64,000 nt of DNA from UBA5972 sp964567685. Lineage in GTDB: Bacteria > Pseudomonadota > Alphaproteobacteria > Rhodobacterales > Rhodobacteraceae. Position 1 is the stretch's first letter. Each line of letters opens with the position of its first letter. Positions 33,392-42,683 of the stretch are shown here, piece by piece. A program made the position numbers and the translations under genes. Location: NCBI GenBank assembly GCA_964567685.1, contig CAZMNO010000012.1, forward strand, positions 1 to 64,000. Direction: 5' to 3'. The notes under the pieces were generated by a model, which did no database searches, was not told the DNA's origin, and saw only the letters and a program-made list of their open reading frames with translations.

Positions 33392-34042
33392 TCAGTCATT
33401 TATCTGCGACAGAAAACCAGCCAGATCTTCGGTCTGGTGGTGGATATGGTCGTGATCCTGACCGCGATCCGGGCCGACAAGCACGCATTTCATGCCCATA
33501 GCATGTGGCGCGTGCAGATTGCGCGCCTCATCTTCAAACATGGCGCCGGTTGTCGGGTTGATACCATCAAGCTCGAACACTTCCTCAAAGGCAGCACGCT
33601 CGGGTTTTGGCAGGAAGCCGGCGTGCTCAACCCCGTAAACCGCGTCAAATATCCCGCCAAGACCTCGCGCCTCGGTCACCCGTTCGGCGTGAACTTGCGG
33701 ACCATTGGTATAGATGACCTTGCGTCCCGGCAGCCGGGTGATTTCCTGGCGCAGGGCCGGATCGTGGTCGAGATGGTCAAGTGATATGTCGTGCACGCTG
33801 TCCAGGTAAGGGCCGGGGTCGACATCGTGCTCGCGCATTAGGCCAGCCAGTGTGGTGCCGTAGGTCTTCCAGTAATGGTTGCGCAAGTGCGAAGCCTTGG
33901 CGCGACTGACGCCAAGCGCATCCATCACATAGTTGGTCATCAGCACCTCGATCTGATCGAACAGCCGCGCTGAAGGCGGGTAAAGCGTGTTGTCCAGATC
34001 AAAGACCCATGTGTTCACGTGCTGGAAAGCATTTTTGACCAT
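33392..34042 (-). CDS. HAD-family pyrimidine 5'-nucleotidase
   Basis: A 216-residue haloacid dehalogenase-fold phosphatase. Motif I is FDLDNTLYP, motif II IYTNGP, and motifs III/IV are GFLPKPERAAFEEVF and MFEDEARNLHAPHAMGMKCVLVG. LDNTLYP followed by a helical cap with the YGTTLAGLM segment matches the SDT1/YjjG-like pyrimidine 5'-nucleotidase group. Substrates are likely nucleoside monophosphates. It is divergent from a GntR regulator across 95 bases. Confidence 0.87.
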   Translation of the reverse strand: MVKNAFQHVNTWVFDLDNTLYPPSARLFDQIEVLMTNYVMDALGVSRAKASHLRNHYWKTYGTTLAGLMREHDVDPGPYLDSVHDISLDHLDHDPALRQEITRLPGRKVIYTNGPQVHAERVTEARGLGGIFDAVYGVEHAGFLPKPERAAFEEVFELDGINPTTGAMFEDEARNLHAPHAMGMKCVLVGPDRGQDHDHIHHQTEDLAGFLSQIND

Positions 34043-34109
34043 AGCGGGAAACTATTGCGGTTGTGTCGCAGATTCAATCACTTGATTGCAGCCCCCCTCT
34101 GCGCGTAGT

Positions 34110-34137
34110 TTGTAGACAATCGTATACGGGGAGTGTG
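34110..34137 (+). promoter_or_regulatory. Possible GntR operator ahead of the regulator gene
   Basis: The sequence TTTGTAGACAATCGTATACG just before the GntR start contains the 8-bp palindrome CGTATACG (34121-34128) and a TTGTnnACAA-like half, resembling operators bound by FadR/VanR-type GntR proteins (often TTGTATACAA). It would fit autoregulation. The GGGGAG ribosome-binding site follows. Confidence 0.45.
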
Positions 34138-34791
34138 ATGACTGCGACGAAAGAGGTGCAGAAAGACGCCTATGATCTGATTCTGGATGCAATCGATATC
34201 GGTATTTTCGGCCCGGGTGACCGGCTGGTTGAAAGCGATCTGGCCGAGCGCTTTGGCATGTCGCGCACGCCCATTCGCGAAGCTTTGCAGCGGCTTGAAA
34301 CCCAATCGATGCTGACCCGCACCGGGCGCAGCCTGATCGTGGCATCGCTTGACCACAACCAGCTGGCCGAGCTGTACGTCGTGCGCGCCGAGCTTGAAAG
34401 TCTGGCAGCGCGACTGGCCGCCCAGCACGCCACACCGGAAGAGGTGCGTGTGCTCAAAGGCATGGTGGAAAGCGATCTGGAGCTGGTGGATGATCCGGCG
34501 ATGCTCAGCCGCGCCAATCGGCGGTTTCATCAGCAGATTCATCTGGCCAGCCACAATCGTTATCTGATCGCTCAGCTTGATCTTGTACACCGCTCGATGG
34601 CGCTTTTGGCAACCACATCGCTGGCAGCGGACGGGCGTGGTGAAATGGCTTTGGAAGAGCATCAGGCAATCGTTGGTGCGATTGCTGAAGGCGACGGAGA
34701 CAGGGCGGCAGCCGCTTTGAAAAAGCATTTGTCCTATGCGTTTGAAACCCGATTGAAAATTGATGCCGGCGAAGTGGCAACCAAGGCCTGA
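34138..34791 (+). CDS. GntR-family regulator, FCD (FadR) subgroup
   Basis: A 217-residue regulator with an N-terminal winged helix (AIDIGIFGPGDRLVESDLAERFGMSRTPIREALQRLETQSMLTRTGRSLIV) and a C-terminal all-helical FCD domain (ELYVVRAELESLAARLAAQH, RRFHQQIHLASHN, EEHQAIVGAIAEGDGDRAAAALKKHL) carrying the metal-binding His and Asp/Glu positions. FCD regulators usually sense organic acids. The ATG at 34138 follows GGGGAGTG. No catabolic operon adjoins it, so the target is unknown. Confidence 0.92.
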   Translation: MTATKEVQKDAYDLILDAIDIGIFGPGDRLVESDLAERFGMSRTPIREALQRLETQSMLTRTGRSLIVASLDHNQLAELYVVRAELESLAARLAAQHATPEEVRVLKGMVESDLELVDDPAMLSRANRRFHQQIHLASHNRYLIAQLDLVHRSMALLATTSLAADGRGEMALEEHQAIVGAIAEGDGDRAAAALKKHLSYAFETRLKIDAGEVATKA

Positions 34792-34972
34792 AAATGGTGA
34801 GCTAAAATCAACGGCTCGTTCAAGTGATCAATTCTGCACAGGGCGCCAAAGGACCGTCTAGTACAGAGCCGCGCATTGCCGACGGGTTGGGCGCGTCGGC
34901 GATGCGCGGCGGGCTTCGCCCTTGAATCCACGCTTGGCGTATTGATCTGACGGCGGCTCGGGGCCAATTGCG

Positions 34973-36922
34973 TCATATGTCGGGTGGGTCATTCACCGGG
35001 GCCGCCGATAAAATCTCCGTGTTTGCGCCATCTGGCGCATATTCCGTCAGATGCCCGTGGCGCGTCTTGTCCCAGTAAAACGGCACGATCAGCAGTTCAT
35101 AAAGCGCTTTATAGGCCGCCAGTGTCGCCAGCGGCCAATAGGCGATCATGGTCAGGAGCCAGGGCCAGAGATGCCGATGGTCGCGCCCGGAAAGCGCAAA
35201 AACCCCGGTCGCCATCAGAACGATCTCGCTGGCCACAAAAGCCCAGCCAAGCACCATCCAGACCGTGCCAGGCAACAGGAACACATAGGCAGGTGCCAGT
35301 CCGAAAAACATAAACCACAAGGACCAGATCACAGGTGCAAGCAAAAATCCGGTGAGCGTACCCAAAAGCAGCACGTGAAAGGCCAGAAACCGCACCGCGC
35401 CGAGATCGCGCCAAAGCGCAAGCGGGTTTTGCATATGGGTGATCCACGTCATCCCATAGCCTTTGAGCCAGCGCGAGCGTTGCCGTATCCACGGAACAGG
35501 GCGGCAATTCGCCTCTTCCCGTGTTGTCGTTGGCAGGAAGGCGCAGCGATAGCCAAGCCGCGCTAGCCGGAAACCCAGATCGGCATCTTCGGTGACGTTA
35601 TGCGCATCCCACGCCCCCAGTTTCTCCAGCGCATCGCGGCGAAAGAAAACGGTGGTTCCGCCTAGAGGCACGGGCAGGTTCATCTTTTCGATGCCATGCA
35701 TGATCACCCGAAACCAGATGGCATATTCGATGGTGAAACAGCGGGACAGCCAGTTTTTGCGGCTGTTATAGAAATCCAGATAGCCCTGAATGCAGGCTGT
35801 TTCAGGGCCGGTCGCATCGAAATGGCGCACAAAACGGTGGATTTGATCAGCTTCAGGCGCATCTTCGGCGTCATAAATCCCGATGATCGAGCCTTTGCAG
35901 AAATCCAGTGCATAGTTCATGGCGCGAGGTTTTGTCTGCAGGTTTGACGTCGGTACCAGGATAACGCGAAACCAGGGCGGCAAAGGGACTTTGGCGATGG
36001 CGTTTTGCGTGAACAGGTCGTTTGCCTCCAGCACGAGGCAGATGTCCAGAAGTTCCCTTGGATAGTCACTGGCGCAAAGCCGTTGGATCAGATCCGGCAA
36101 TATCGCCTCTTCGCGCACCAAAGGGACCATGATCGAAACGACGGGCAGATCAATTTCTGCCTTTGGCTCTGACGGTACGGCTTTGCGCAACCTCGCATGT
36201 ATCTGTGTGATCAGGGCCAGCAATCGCAACCCAGATACGCATAGAAGATTGACAAAGACCCAGCACACACATGCCCATGCCGCAACTTTCGGGAAAACAG
36301 CGGCCGAGACCGCGATCAGCAGACCGACCCCGACAACGCGAGGAAATCCCAGTGGGCGCGCCCAGGAGCGGCAGCTGAACCGCTGCGGACACAAAGTGTT
36401 TGCACGCTCAGAGAGATCACGCTGACCAAGCCTGCTGATGTGTTTTTCAAGTGAGCCCTTATCGGTTATCGCCATGACGATGGCCCCGAAACGCTGTGTC
36501 AGATAGGGGTGCAAATCGCTGAACCGGGCGGGGTCCGAGGTTGCAATGACAGTCGCGATCCCGGTTTTTTGGTGGGGAACAAAACTTTGCCGAATACAAA
36601 GCTCTGGCGATATCCCGGCCACCAGCCCGGGATCCGGTGGCGTTTCGTCAAGGTCGATGATCCGGGCCTCGAACTGCTCGGCCAGCGCCTCCAGCAAATC
36701 GCTTTCGCTGATGATTTCCTGTGTGCAAAGAACTTCGCCGAGCCGGGCTTGCCCGCGTAGCTGCTGGATCAGAGCCTGCTGCAGTTCCGGGACCGTAAGG
36801 CGGCCTTTCTCTATCAGATATTCCCCCAACAGACGCGAACCGGATCTGGGCCTTTGCGCTGATCCTTCCTGATCGCATGAAGGTGTGACAAGTTTGAGGG
36901 CGGGGGCTGACATTACATTCAT
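34973..36922 (-). CDS. Processive GT2 glycosyltransferase with MshEN-like N-terminal domain
   Basis: A 649-residue inner-membrane protein. Residues 29-91 match the MshEN/T2SSE-N pattern (RLLGEYLIEKG, LQQALIQQ, RLGEVL, LLEALAEQ), a domain that binds cyclic di-GMP in MshE-type ATPases. Two membrane helices (about 196-236) precede the GT2 catalytic domain (about 258-490) with DAED at 351-354, TEDAD at 444-448 and QRSRW at 481-485, the D,D,D,QxxRW set of processive polymerases. Further helices (about 505-620) follow. It probably polymerises and exports a polysaccharide under nucleotide control. No other polysaccharide gene adjoins it. Confidence 0.85.
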   Translation of the reverse strand: MNVMSAPALKLVTPSCDQEGSAQRPRSGSRLLGEYLIEKGRLTVPELQQALIQQLRGQARLGEVLCTQEIISESDLLEALAEQFEARIIDLDETPPDPGLVAGISPELCIRQSFVPHQKTGIATVIATSDPARFSDLHPYLTQRFGAIVMAITDKGSLEKHISRLGQRDLSERANTLCPQRFSCRSWARPLGFPRVVGVGLLIAVSAAVFPKVAAWACVCWVFVNLLCVSGLRLLALITQIHARLRKAVPSEPKAEIDLPVVSIMVPLVREEAILPDLIQRLCASDYPRELLDICLVLEANDLFTQNAIAKVPLPPWFRVILVPTSNLQTKPRAMNYALDFCKGSIIGIYDAEDAPEADQIHRFVRHFDATGPETACIQGYLDFYNSRKNWLSRCFTIEYAIWFRVIMHGIEKMNLPVPLGGTTVFFRRDALEKLGAWDAHNVTEDADLGFRLARLGYRCAFLPTTTREEANCRPVPWIRQRSRWLKGYGMTWITHMQNPLALWRDLGAVRFLAFHVLLLGTLTGFLLAPVIWSLWFMFFGLAPAYVFLLPGTVWMVLGWAFVASEIVLMATGVFALSGRDHRHLWPWLLTMIAYWPLATLAAYKALYELLIVPFYWDKTRHGHLTEYAPDGANTEILSAAPVNDPPDI

Positions 36923-37067
36923 TTGGCTGTTTCTGCTTCCCCAGATTTGGGAGGCAGGGTTAAGCAGGGGTTAAGAATGCTTTTATTTCCGCAGTTTATC
37001 GCAAATTAGATGGATTGGTTGCGTTCATGCCCGATACGCTCGAATGCCTTTCCCGGGCTTGATCTTT

Positions 37068-38234
37068 TCAGGCGGCACGTTCCTTGATCATCGCAACGAA
37101 GCGTTCAAAGAGGTAATAGCTGTCCTGCGGGCCGGGGCTGGCCTCGGGGTGCTGCTGCACCGAAAAGACCGGCCGGTCGCGCATTCTAATGCCGCAGTTT
37201 GAGCCGTCAAACAGGGAAACATGTGTTTCCACGACGCCCTCGGGCAGGGATTGCGCGTCGACCGCAAAGCCGTGGTTCATCGAGGTGATTTCAACCTTGC
37301 CGGTCTGAATTTCCTTTACCGGATGGTTGGCCCCGTGATGGCCGTGATTCATCTTGAGCGTCTTACCACCCAGTGCCAACGCCAGCATCTGGTGGCCAAG
37401 GCAGATGCCGAAAACCGGCAAGTCGGTGGTTTCAAGGATTGTTTTGATCATCGGCACGGCATAAGCGCCGGTTGCGGCAGGATCGCCCGGTCCGTTTGAC
37501 AGGAATACGCCTTCCGGATTATGCGCCAGCACGTCTTCGGCCGTCGCCGTGGCCGGAACCACGGTCACATCGCACCCGGCTGATGATAGACAGCGCAGAA
37601 TGTTGCGTTTCGCCCCGTAATCAACCGCAACAACCCGTCGCCCCGGTGTCGTGCGGCGCGGATATCCATCAGGCCAGGCCCAGCGCATTTCGTCCCAGCG
37701 ATAGGATTGCGTGCAGCTGACACCCAGTGCCAGATCAAGCCCTTCCAAGCCGGGAAATGCCTTGGCCTTGGCCCGCAAAGCCTCGAGATCGAAATTGCCG
37801 CTGGCGTCATGGGCTATTGCCACATGGGGTGCGCCCTGTTGGCGAATGGCGCGGGTCAGGCGGCGGGTGTCAACGCCACCAACACCAATTCGTCCATGCC
37901 GTTTCATCCATAGTGTCAGGTTTTCGGTGTTGCGCCAGTTTGATGGCTCGGAAGGGTCCCATTTCACGACCATGCCAAAGGCCACAGGGCTGCCAGCCTC
38001 ATCATCCTCGGGCGTGGTGCCGGTATTACCGATATGGGGGAATGTGAAAGTCACCACCTGCCCGGCATAGCTGGGGTCGGTCATGATTTCCTGATAGCCG
38101 GTCATCGCGGTGTTAAAACAGAGCTCTGCCTGGGCTTCTCCGGTCGCTCCGAAAGCATTTCCGTAAAAGGTCGTTCCATCGGCCAGAACGATGCAACCCG
38201 TTGGTTTGGCGGGGGAAATTGAACGTGTGGACAT
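37068..38234 (-). CDS. carA: Carbamoyl-phosphate synthase small subunit
   Basis: A 388-residue glutaminase subunit supplying ammonia for carbamoyl phosphate (arginine and pyrimidine synthesis). Visible are GCIVLADGTTFYGNAFGATG, FNTAMTGYQEIMTDPSYAGQ, GVGGVDTRRLTRAIRQQG and the class I amidotransferase triad: Cys in VFGICLGHQMLALALGG, His and Glu in QQHPEASPGPQD. The ATG at 38234 is chosen by family length; an in-frame GTG at 38276 is possible. carB is not in the window. It is divergent from yqeY. Confidence 0.97.
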   Translation of the reverse strand: MSTRSISPAKPTGCIVLADGTTFYGNAFGATGEAQAELCFNTAMTGYQEIMTDPSYAGQVVTFTFPHIGNTGTTPEDDEAGSPVAFGMVVKWDPSEPSNWRNTENLTLWMKRHGRIGVGGVDTRRLTRAIRQQGAPHVAIAHDASGNFDLEALRAKAKAFPGLEGLDLALGVSCTQSYRWDEMRWAWPDGYPRRTTPGRRVVAVDYGAKRNILRCLSSAGCDVTVVPATATAEDVLAHNPEGVFLSNGPGDPAATGAYAVPMIKTILETTDLPVFGICLGHQMLALALGGKTLKMNHGHHGANHPVKEIQTGKVEITSMNHGFAVDAQSLPEGVVETHVSLFDGSNCGIRMRDRPVFSVQQHPEASPGPQDSYYLFERFVAMIKERAA

Positions 38235-38432
38235 GGTGGATATCGGCAGACTTTGGCGGCTGAATTTGCCGGACACTAAGGTTTGGCGCTTCCTGGGTCA
38301 AGGGAAAACAATATTTCTAAAACTGTTTTATATCAATAGGTTGAGAAGAGTTGACTCTGTTGTCATCTGGATATTGAGCGGCTATTGTGAATGTTCGGAC
38401 GACTGGTTTTTGAGGCTGGGGAGGTCTTCAAA

Positions 38433-38885
38433 ATGCGCGATCGGATCAGCTCTTCGCTTAAGGATGCCATGCGTGCAAAAGATGCGCTGAGGCTCTCAAC
38501 CCTGCGACTTATCAGTGCAGCGATCAAAGACCGCGATATCGCTGAACGTGGTGAAGGGCGTGAGGACGGGGTTTCAGATGATGAGATCCTGGGCATTCTC
38601 GGCAAAATGATCAAACAACGCGAAGACAGCGCCAAGGCTTACGACGAAGCCGGGCGGCTGGAATCAGCAGAAAAAGAGCGCGACGAGATCACCGTGATCA
38701 AAGAGTTTCTGCCGCGCCAGCTCAGCGATGCCGAAGTGCAGGCAGCTGTCAAGGCCGCCGTTGCCGAAGTCGGTGCCAGTTCCATTCGCGATATGGGACG
38801 GGTGATGGGGGCATTGAAGGCAAAATACGCCGGCCAGATGGATTTCGGTAAAGCCGGAGGTGCTGTGAAGGGCGTTCTGGGGTAG
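38433..38885 (+). CDS. GatB/YqeY domain protein
   Basis: A 150-residue helical protein of the YqeY family, related to the tail domain of amidotransferase GatB. Typical are MRDRISSSLKDAMRAKDALRLSTLRLISAAIKDRDI, LGKMIKQREDSAKAYDEAGR, EITVIKEFLPRQLSD and MGRVMGALKAKYAGQMDFGKAGGAVKGVL. Its role is not firmly known; a link to tRNA-dependent amidation is inferred from the domain. GGGGAGG precedes the ATG at 38433. Confidence 0.93.
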   Translation: MRDRISSSLKDAMRAKDALRLSTLRLISAAIKDRDIAERGEGREDGVSDDEILGILGKMIKQREDSAKAYDEAGRLESAEKERDEITVIKEFLPRQLSDAEVQAAVKAAVAEVGASSIRDMGRVMGALKAKYAGQMDFGKAGGAVKGVLG

Positions 38886-38886
38886 G

Positions 38887-38943
38887 GTGGGCGGTTTCAC
38901 CCACGGTTTCAAACATTTCAACTAAGTTGGGCAATACTGCCCA
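38887..38943 (+). terminator. Two short hairpins after yqeY
   Basis: GTGGG/CCCAC-type pairing at 38887-38904 and TGGGCA (38928-38933) with TGCCCA (38938-38943) form two small G/C hairpins directly after the yqeY stop. Hairpins reading GGGCAATACTGCCC are common after genes in Rhodobacterales genomes. No T run follows, so terminator activity is uncertain. The rest of the gap up to PBP1A shows nothing clear. Confidence 0.45.
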
Positions 38944-39102
38944 CGCTACCTGTGTTTGTGGCATGGCCTCCTGAATTCGCCAGTCAATCACATGAACGTG
39001 TTGTGGCGAAATGCAGCCGAAAAGTTGAACCGGGCGTTTTGACCTTACTTGCCTGCTTGGCTATAGTCCCGGCGACGGTTTTTCTTTAGGAGTCCGAAAG
39101 CA

Positions 39103-41697
39103 GTGCTGCGCGCAATCTTATCGTTTTTCGGGTTTATTTTCAGTTGGATGACCACCGGCATGGTTCTTGCCGCTTTGGGAGTCGGGGCGATTTTCTGGAT
39201 GTATGGCCGTGATTTGCCCAACCACGAGCAGTTATCGCGCTATGAACCGCCGACGCTTTCGACAATCTATTCCGGCGAAGGCCGGATCATGGATGAATTT
39301 GCCCGCGAACGGCGGATATTCACACCAATCGATGAAATTCCGGAGCTCGTCAAAAACGCGTTTATTTCAGCGGAAGACAAGAATTTCTACAATCACAAGG
39401 GCTATGATCCGCTTGGTATCATCAAGGCTGGTCTGGATGCGTTGCAGGGGGGGCGTCTGCGGGGGGCTTCCACCATTACCCAGCAGGTGATGAAAAATTT
39501 CCTTTTGGACGGCGACCGTTCAGCCGAACGCAAGATCAAGGAAATTATTCTGGCCTCCAGACTGGAAGAAACACTCAGCAAGGAAAAGATCCTTGAGCTT
39601 TATCTCAACGAGATTTTCTTGGGTCAGAACTCTTACGGGGTAACCGCAGCGGCACAGACCTATTTCAACAAAACGCTGGAGGAGCTGACACCGGAAGAGG
39701 CCGCCTATCTGGCCGTTCTACCCAAAGCCCCGTCAACCTATCACCCGGTGCGCAAGAAGGAGCGCGCCATTGACCGGCGCAATTTCGTTCTGCGCGAGAT
39801 GGCGGAAAACGGCTATCTTGACGAGGATCTGGCCGAAGCGGCGAAAGCCGCCGATCTGCTGACCGTGCAAAGCGGTGATTTCACGCCTTACCGCGCTTCG
39901 TTGCCCGCGCGCGACTATTTTACCGATGAAATTCGCCGCCAACTTTCCGACACGTTCGGTGAGGACGAGTTTTTCGGTGGCGGCATGACCATTCGCGCCA
40001 CAATGGACACGGTCCTGCAGAAAGAAGCCGCACTGGCGCTGCGTGACGGGCTGGAAAATTATGATCGCAAACAGGGAATATGGCGAGGCAGTCTGCACCG
40101 TTTGAGCGAAGAACAACTGGCCAGCGAAGAAGCCTGGCGCGCCGCTTTGTGGGACCTGGTGCTGCCACGCGATATCGAGGGCTGGCATGTCGCGGTTGTG
40201 CTTGATCTTTCCGATGGTGCGGCCCGCATCGGGGTTGAGGGTGAGGCCGAAGTTGAAGGCGGCCACGGGATTCCGGTTGAAGACATCGAGTGGGCAAAGC
40301 CGCTGAACGACGACGGCACACCCGGCAAGGCGATCAAAACTCCCGCTGATCTGTTAAAAATCGGCGACGTCATCCACGTCAAAAAGATTTTCGGCCCGAT
40401 AGAGGATGCCGAGGTGGCCGAAGGCGAAGATCCGCCACAGGAATTCAAATACTGGTCTTTACGCCAGATCCCCGAAATTCAGGGTGGTTTCATGGCGATG
40501 GACGTCAATACCGGACGCGTCCTGGCCATGCAGGGCGGGTTTTCCTATCAGCATTCGGTGTTCAACCGGGCAACCCAGGCAACACGGCAACCCGGCTCGT
40601 CGTTCAAACCATTTGTCTATGCTTCGGCTCTTGATGTCGGATACACCCCGGCAACCATCGTGATTGACGCGCCGATTGAGGTGCGCACACCGCAGGGCAT
40701 GTGGCGACCGCGAAATTCTTCGAACAAGTTTTACGGACCGTCACCGCTCAGAACCGGGATCGAACGGTCAAGAAATCTGATGACGATCCGGCTCGCGCAG
40801 GCCGTGGGCATGGATATCGTGGCGGCCTATGCCGAACGTTTTGGCGTCTATGACAATCTTGGCGAGCATCTGGCAAACTCGCTGGGCAGCCAGGAATCCA
40901 CCCTGTTCCGCATGGTTGCGGCCTATGCGATGTTTGCCAATGGCGGGGAAAGAGTGATCCCGACGCTCGTCGACCGGGTGCAAAACCGCTGGGGCCGCAC
41001 AGTTTACCGGCATGACCGACGGCGCTGTGAAGATTGTCAAGTCGCCTCATTGGGCGAGGGCTATGCGCCGCTGATTTCCAACAATCGCGTGCGCGTGATG
41101 GATGCAGTCACCGCCTATCAGCTTACCTCGATGATGCGCGGCGTGGTTGAGCGCGGCACCGCCGCCGGACAGGTGGTGCTGAACGCGCCGGTTGCCGGCA
41201 AGACCGGCACCACCAATCAGGCCAAGGATGTCTGGTTCATCGGCTTTACCCCCAATATCGTCGCCGGGTGCTACATGGGAATGGACCTGCCCCGGCCGCT
41301 CGGTCGCGGATCATATGGCGGTTCCATGTGCGGCCCTGTCTTTACCCAGTTCATGAAGAAAGCGCTGGATCTTTATGGCGTCGGCAAGTTCAAAGTGCCC
41401 GATGACGCGGTTTTCGTGAAGATCGACCGCTATTCAGGTGAACGTCTGCCCGATGACGCCACTGGCAAGAACGTGGTTTCCGAGCTGTTCAGGGTGGGAG
41501 AGGAACCGATGTTCGGCGCCCTCAGCGTGGTTGACGGCGGTTTTGCCATGGGTTCCAACCTGCCGCTCTTCAGCGAGGATGAGGCCGATCCGCTGGAAGT
41601 AGAAGACGGACAGGAAGTGACCACGCAACTGGGTGTCAAGAAAAAGATACCCAAGCGGGCGACATTCGGATCGCTTTCAAGTGGTGGCCTTTATTGA
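39103..41697 (+). CDS. mrcA: Penicillin-binding protein 1A (bifunctional transglycosylase/transpeptidase)
   Basis: An 864-residue class A PBP that polymerises and cross-links peptidoglycan in the periplasm, anchored by one N-terminal helix (about 10-32). The GT51 domain shows the catalytic Glu in FISAEDKNFYNHKGYDPLG and GASTITQQVMKNFLL, RKIKEIILASRLE. The transpeptidase domain has the SxxK in RQPGSSFKPFVYASAL, SRN in IERSRNLM and KTGTTN. An OB-like insert lies between them. GTG at 39103 has AGGAG ten bases upstream. It is convergent with the sterol-desaturase-type gene, 17 bases away. Confidence 0.96.
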   Translation: MLRAILSFFGFIFSWMTTGMVLAALGVGAIFWMYGRDLPNHEQLSRYEPPTLSTIYSGEGRIMDEFARERRIFTPIDEIPELVKNAFISAEDKNFYNHKGYDPLGIIKAGLDALQGGRLRGASTITQQVMKNFLLDGDRSAERKIKEIILASRLEETLSKEKILELYLNEIFLGQNSYGVTAAAQTYFNKTLEELTPEEAAYLAVLPKAPSTYHPVRKKERAIDRRNFVLREMAENGYLDEDLAEAAKAADLLTVQSGDFTPYRASLPARDYFTDEIRRQLSDTFGEDEFFGGGMTIRATMDTVLQKEAALALRDGLENYDRKQGIWRGSLHRLSEEQLASEEAWRAALWDLVLPRDIEGWHVAVVLDLSDGAARIGVEGEAEVEGGHGIPVEDIEWAKPLNDDGTPGKAIKTPADLLKIGDVIHVKKIFGPIEDAEVAEGEDPPQEFKYWSLRQIPEIQGGFMAMDVNTGRVLAMQGGFSYQHSVFNRATQATRQPGSSFKPFVYASALDVGYTPATIVIDAPIEVRTPQGMWRPRNSSNKFYGPSPLRTGIERSRNLMTIRLAQAVGMDIVAAYAERFGVYDNLGEHLANSLGSQESTLFRMVAAYAMFANGGERVIPTLVDRVQNRWGRTVYRHDRRRCEDCQVASLGEGYAPLISNNRVRVMDAVTAYQLTSMMRGVVERGTAAGQVVLNAPVAGKTGTTNQAKDVWFIGFTPNIVAGCYMGMDLPRPLGRGSYGGSMCGPVFTQFMKKALDLYGVGKFKVPDDAVFVKIDRYSGERLPDDATGKNVVSELFRVGEEPMFGALSVVDGGFAMGSNLPLFSEDEADPLEVEDGQEVTTQLGVKKKIPKRATFGSLSSGGLY

Positions 41698-41714
41698 TAT
41701 CAAGCGGCGCTAGC

Positions 41715-42482
41715 TCAGGAGCCTGGCGTTGACTTTCCCATCGCCTCAAACTCTTTTACGCGCTTGTCGTAATCGGGATGAAGCGTGCCAAACAGCCGGT
41801 CCCAGAAGGAAAACATATTGGCATAGTTGACCTTGAAATGGCTGTGGTGCTGGTCGTGAAAAGTTGTCGAGATACCGGGCCAGGGTTTGCGGGCCAGTGG
41901 ACTGGCCATAAACTCAAATCCCACATGCCCGATCATCGAGGCGACCTGATCAAAAACTTTATGCGCGATGAAAACCAATGGTGAAAACGGGAACACCAAA
42001 GGGCCGACCAGAAAATAGGATTGCTCCAGAAAAGTTCCGATCAGGCTGTCATTGTTGTTGGACCACGCGGTAGGCGCAATGGATACGTGATGCTGCGCGT
42101 GAAAGCGGTAGAACGCACGCAAATGCAGCATCCGGTGGGCCCAATAGAACCAGGCGTCATAGACCACAACGCTGATGGCAAAACCGATAATAAAATTCAG
42201 TATGCCCGGCTCCCAAAGCGCAAACAGGGTGTAGCCGTTTGCCTGCAACCAAAGCCCGGCAGCAAAGTAAAACGCAATTGTCGGCAGTGAGGTCAGCGAT
42301 TGGCGGATATCGGTCGCACGGTCAGAAAACTCCCGTTTTTGAATGCGCCGCTCAGGGTGTCGTGCGGACAGCCATTCAAAGTAAAATCCAACGGAAAAAT
42401 AGAGGCAAAGCAGTATGGCCAGACTAAGCAGCCACAAATAAAACAGCCCTGAAAATCCGGTCAGAAAAAACGCAAAATCCAT
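41715..42482 (-). CDS. Sterol desaturase/fatty acid hydroxylase family membrane protein
   Basis: A 255-residue protein with about four membrane helices and the histidine clusters of the di-iron hydroxylase superfamily: WAHRMLHLRAFYRFHAQHH and FHDQHHSHFKVNY, plus a more distal HKVFDQ. Such enzymes hydroxylate or desaturate lipids, with substrates ranging from carotenoids to ornithine lipids, and the present substrate is not readable. It is the only lipid-modifying gene in this neighbourhood. Confidence 0.87.
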   Translation of the reverse strand: MDFAFFLTGFSGLFYLWLLSLAILLCLYFSVGFYFEWLSARHPERRIQKREFSDRATDIRQSLTSLPTIAFYFAAGLWLQANGYTLFALWEPGILNFIIGFAISVVVYDAWFYWAHRMLHLRAFYRFHAQHHVSIAPTAWSNNNDSLIGTFLEQSYFLVGPLVFPFSPLVFIAHKVFDQVASMIGHVGFEFMASPLARKPWPGISTTFHDQHHSHFKVNYANMFSFWDRLFGTLHPDYDKRVKEFEAMGKSTPGS

Positions 42483-42683
42483 GTCTTAATCCCGTTTACC
42501 GACTGTATGGTCCATTGCCAGTTGTACCAACAGCAACCAGATCATAGGTAAAAGATGCCGGGCCGGCCAGATACTTCAGGTGCCCGTGGCTGCGGGCAAA
42601 AGACGCGTCCTGCTTTACTTGTCCTTTACCTCAAAAGCACGCTTCAGTAAAATCGGCAGAAGTGGCCTCAGTTTGGGAAAATC

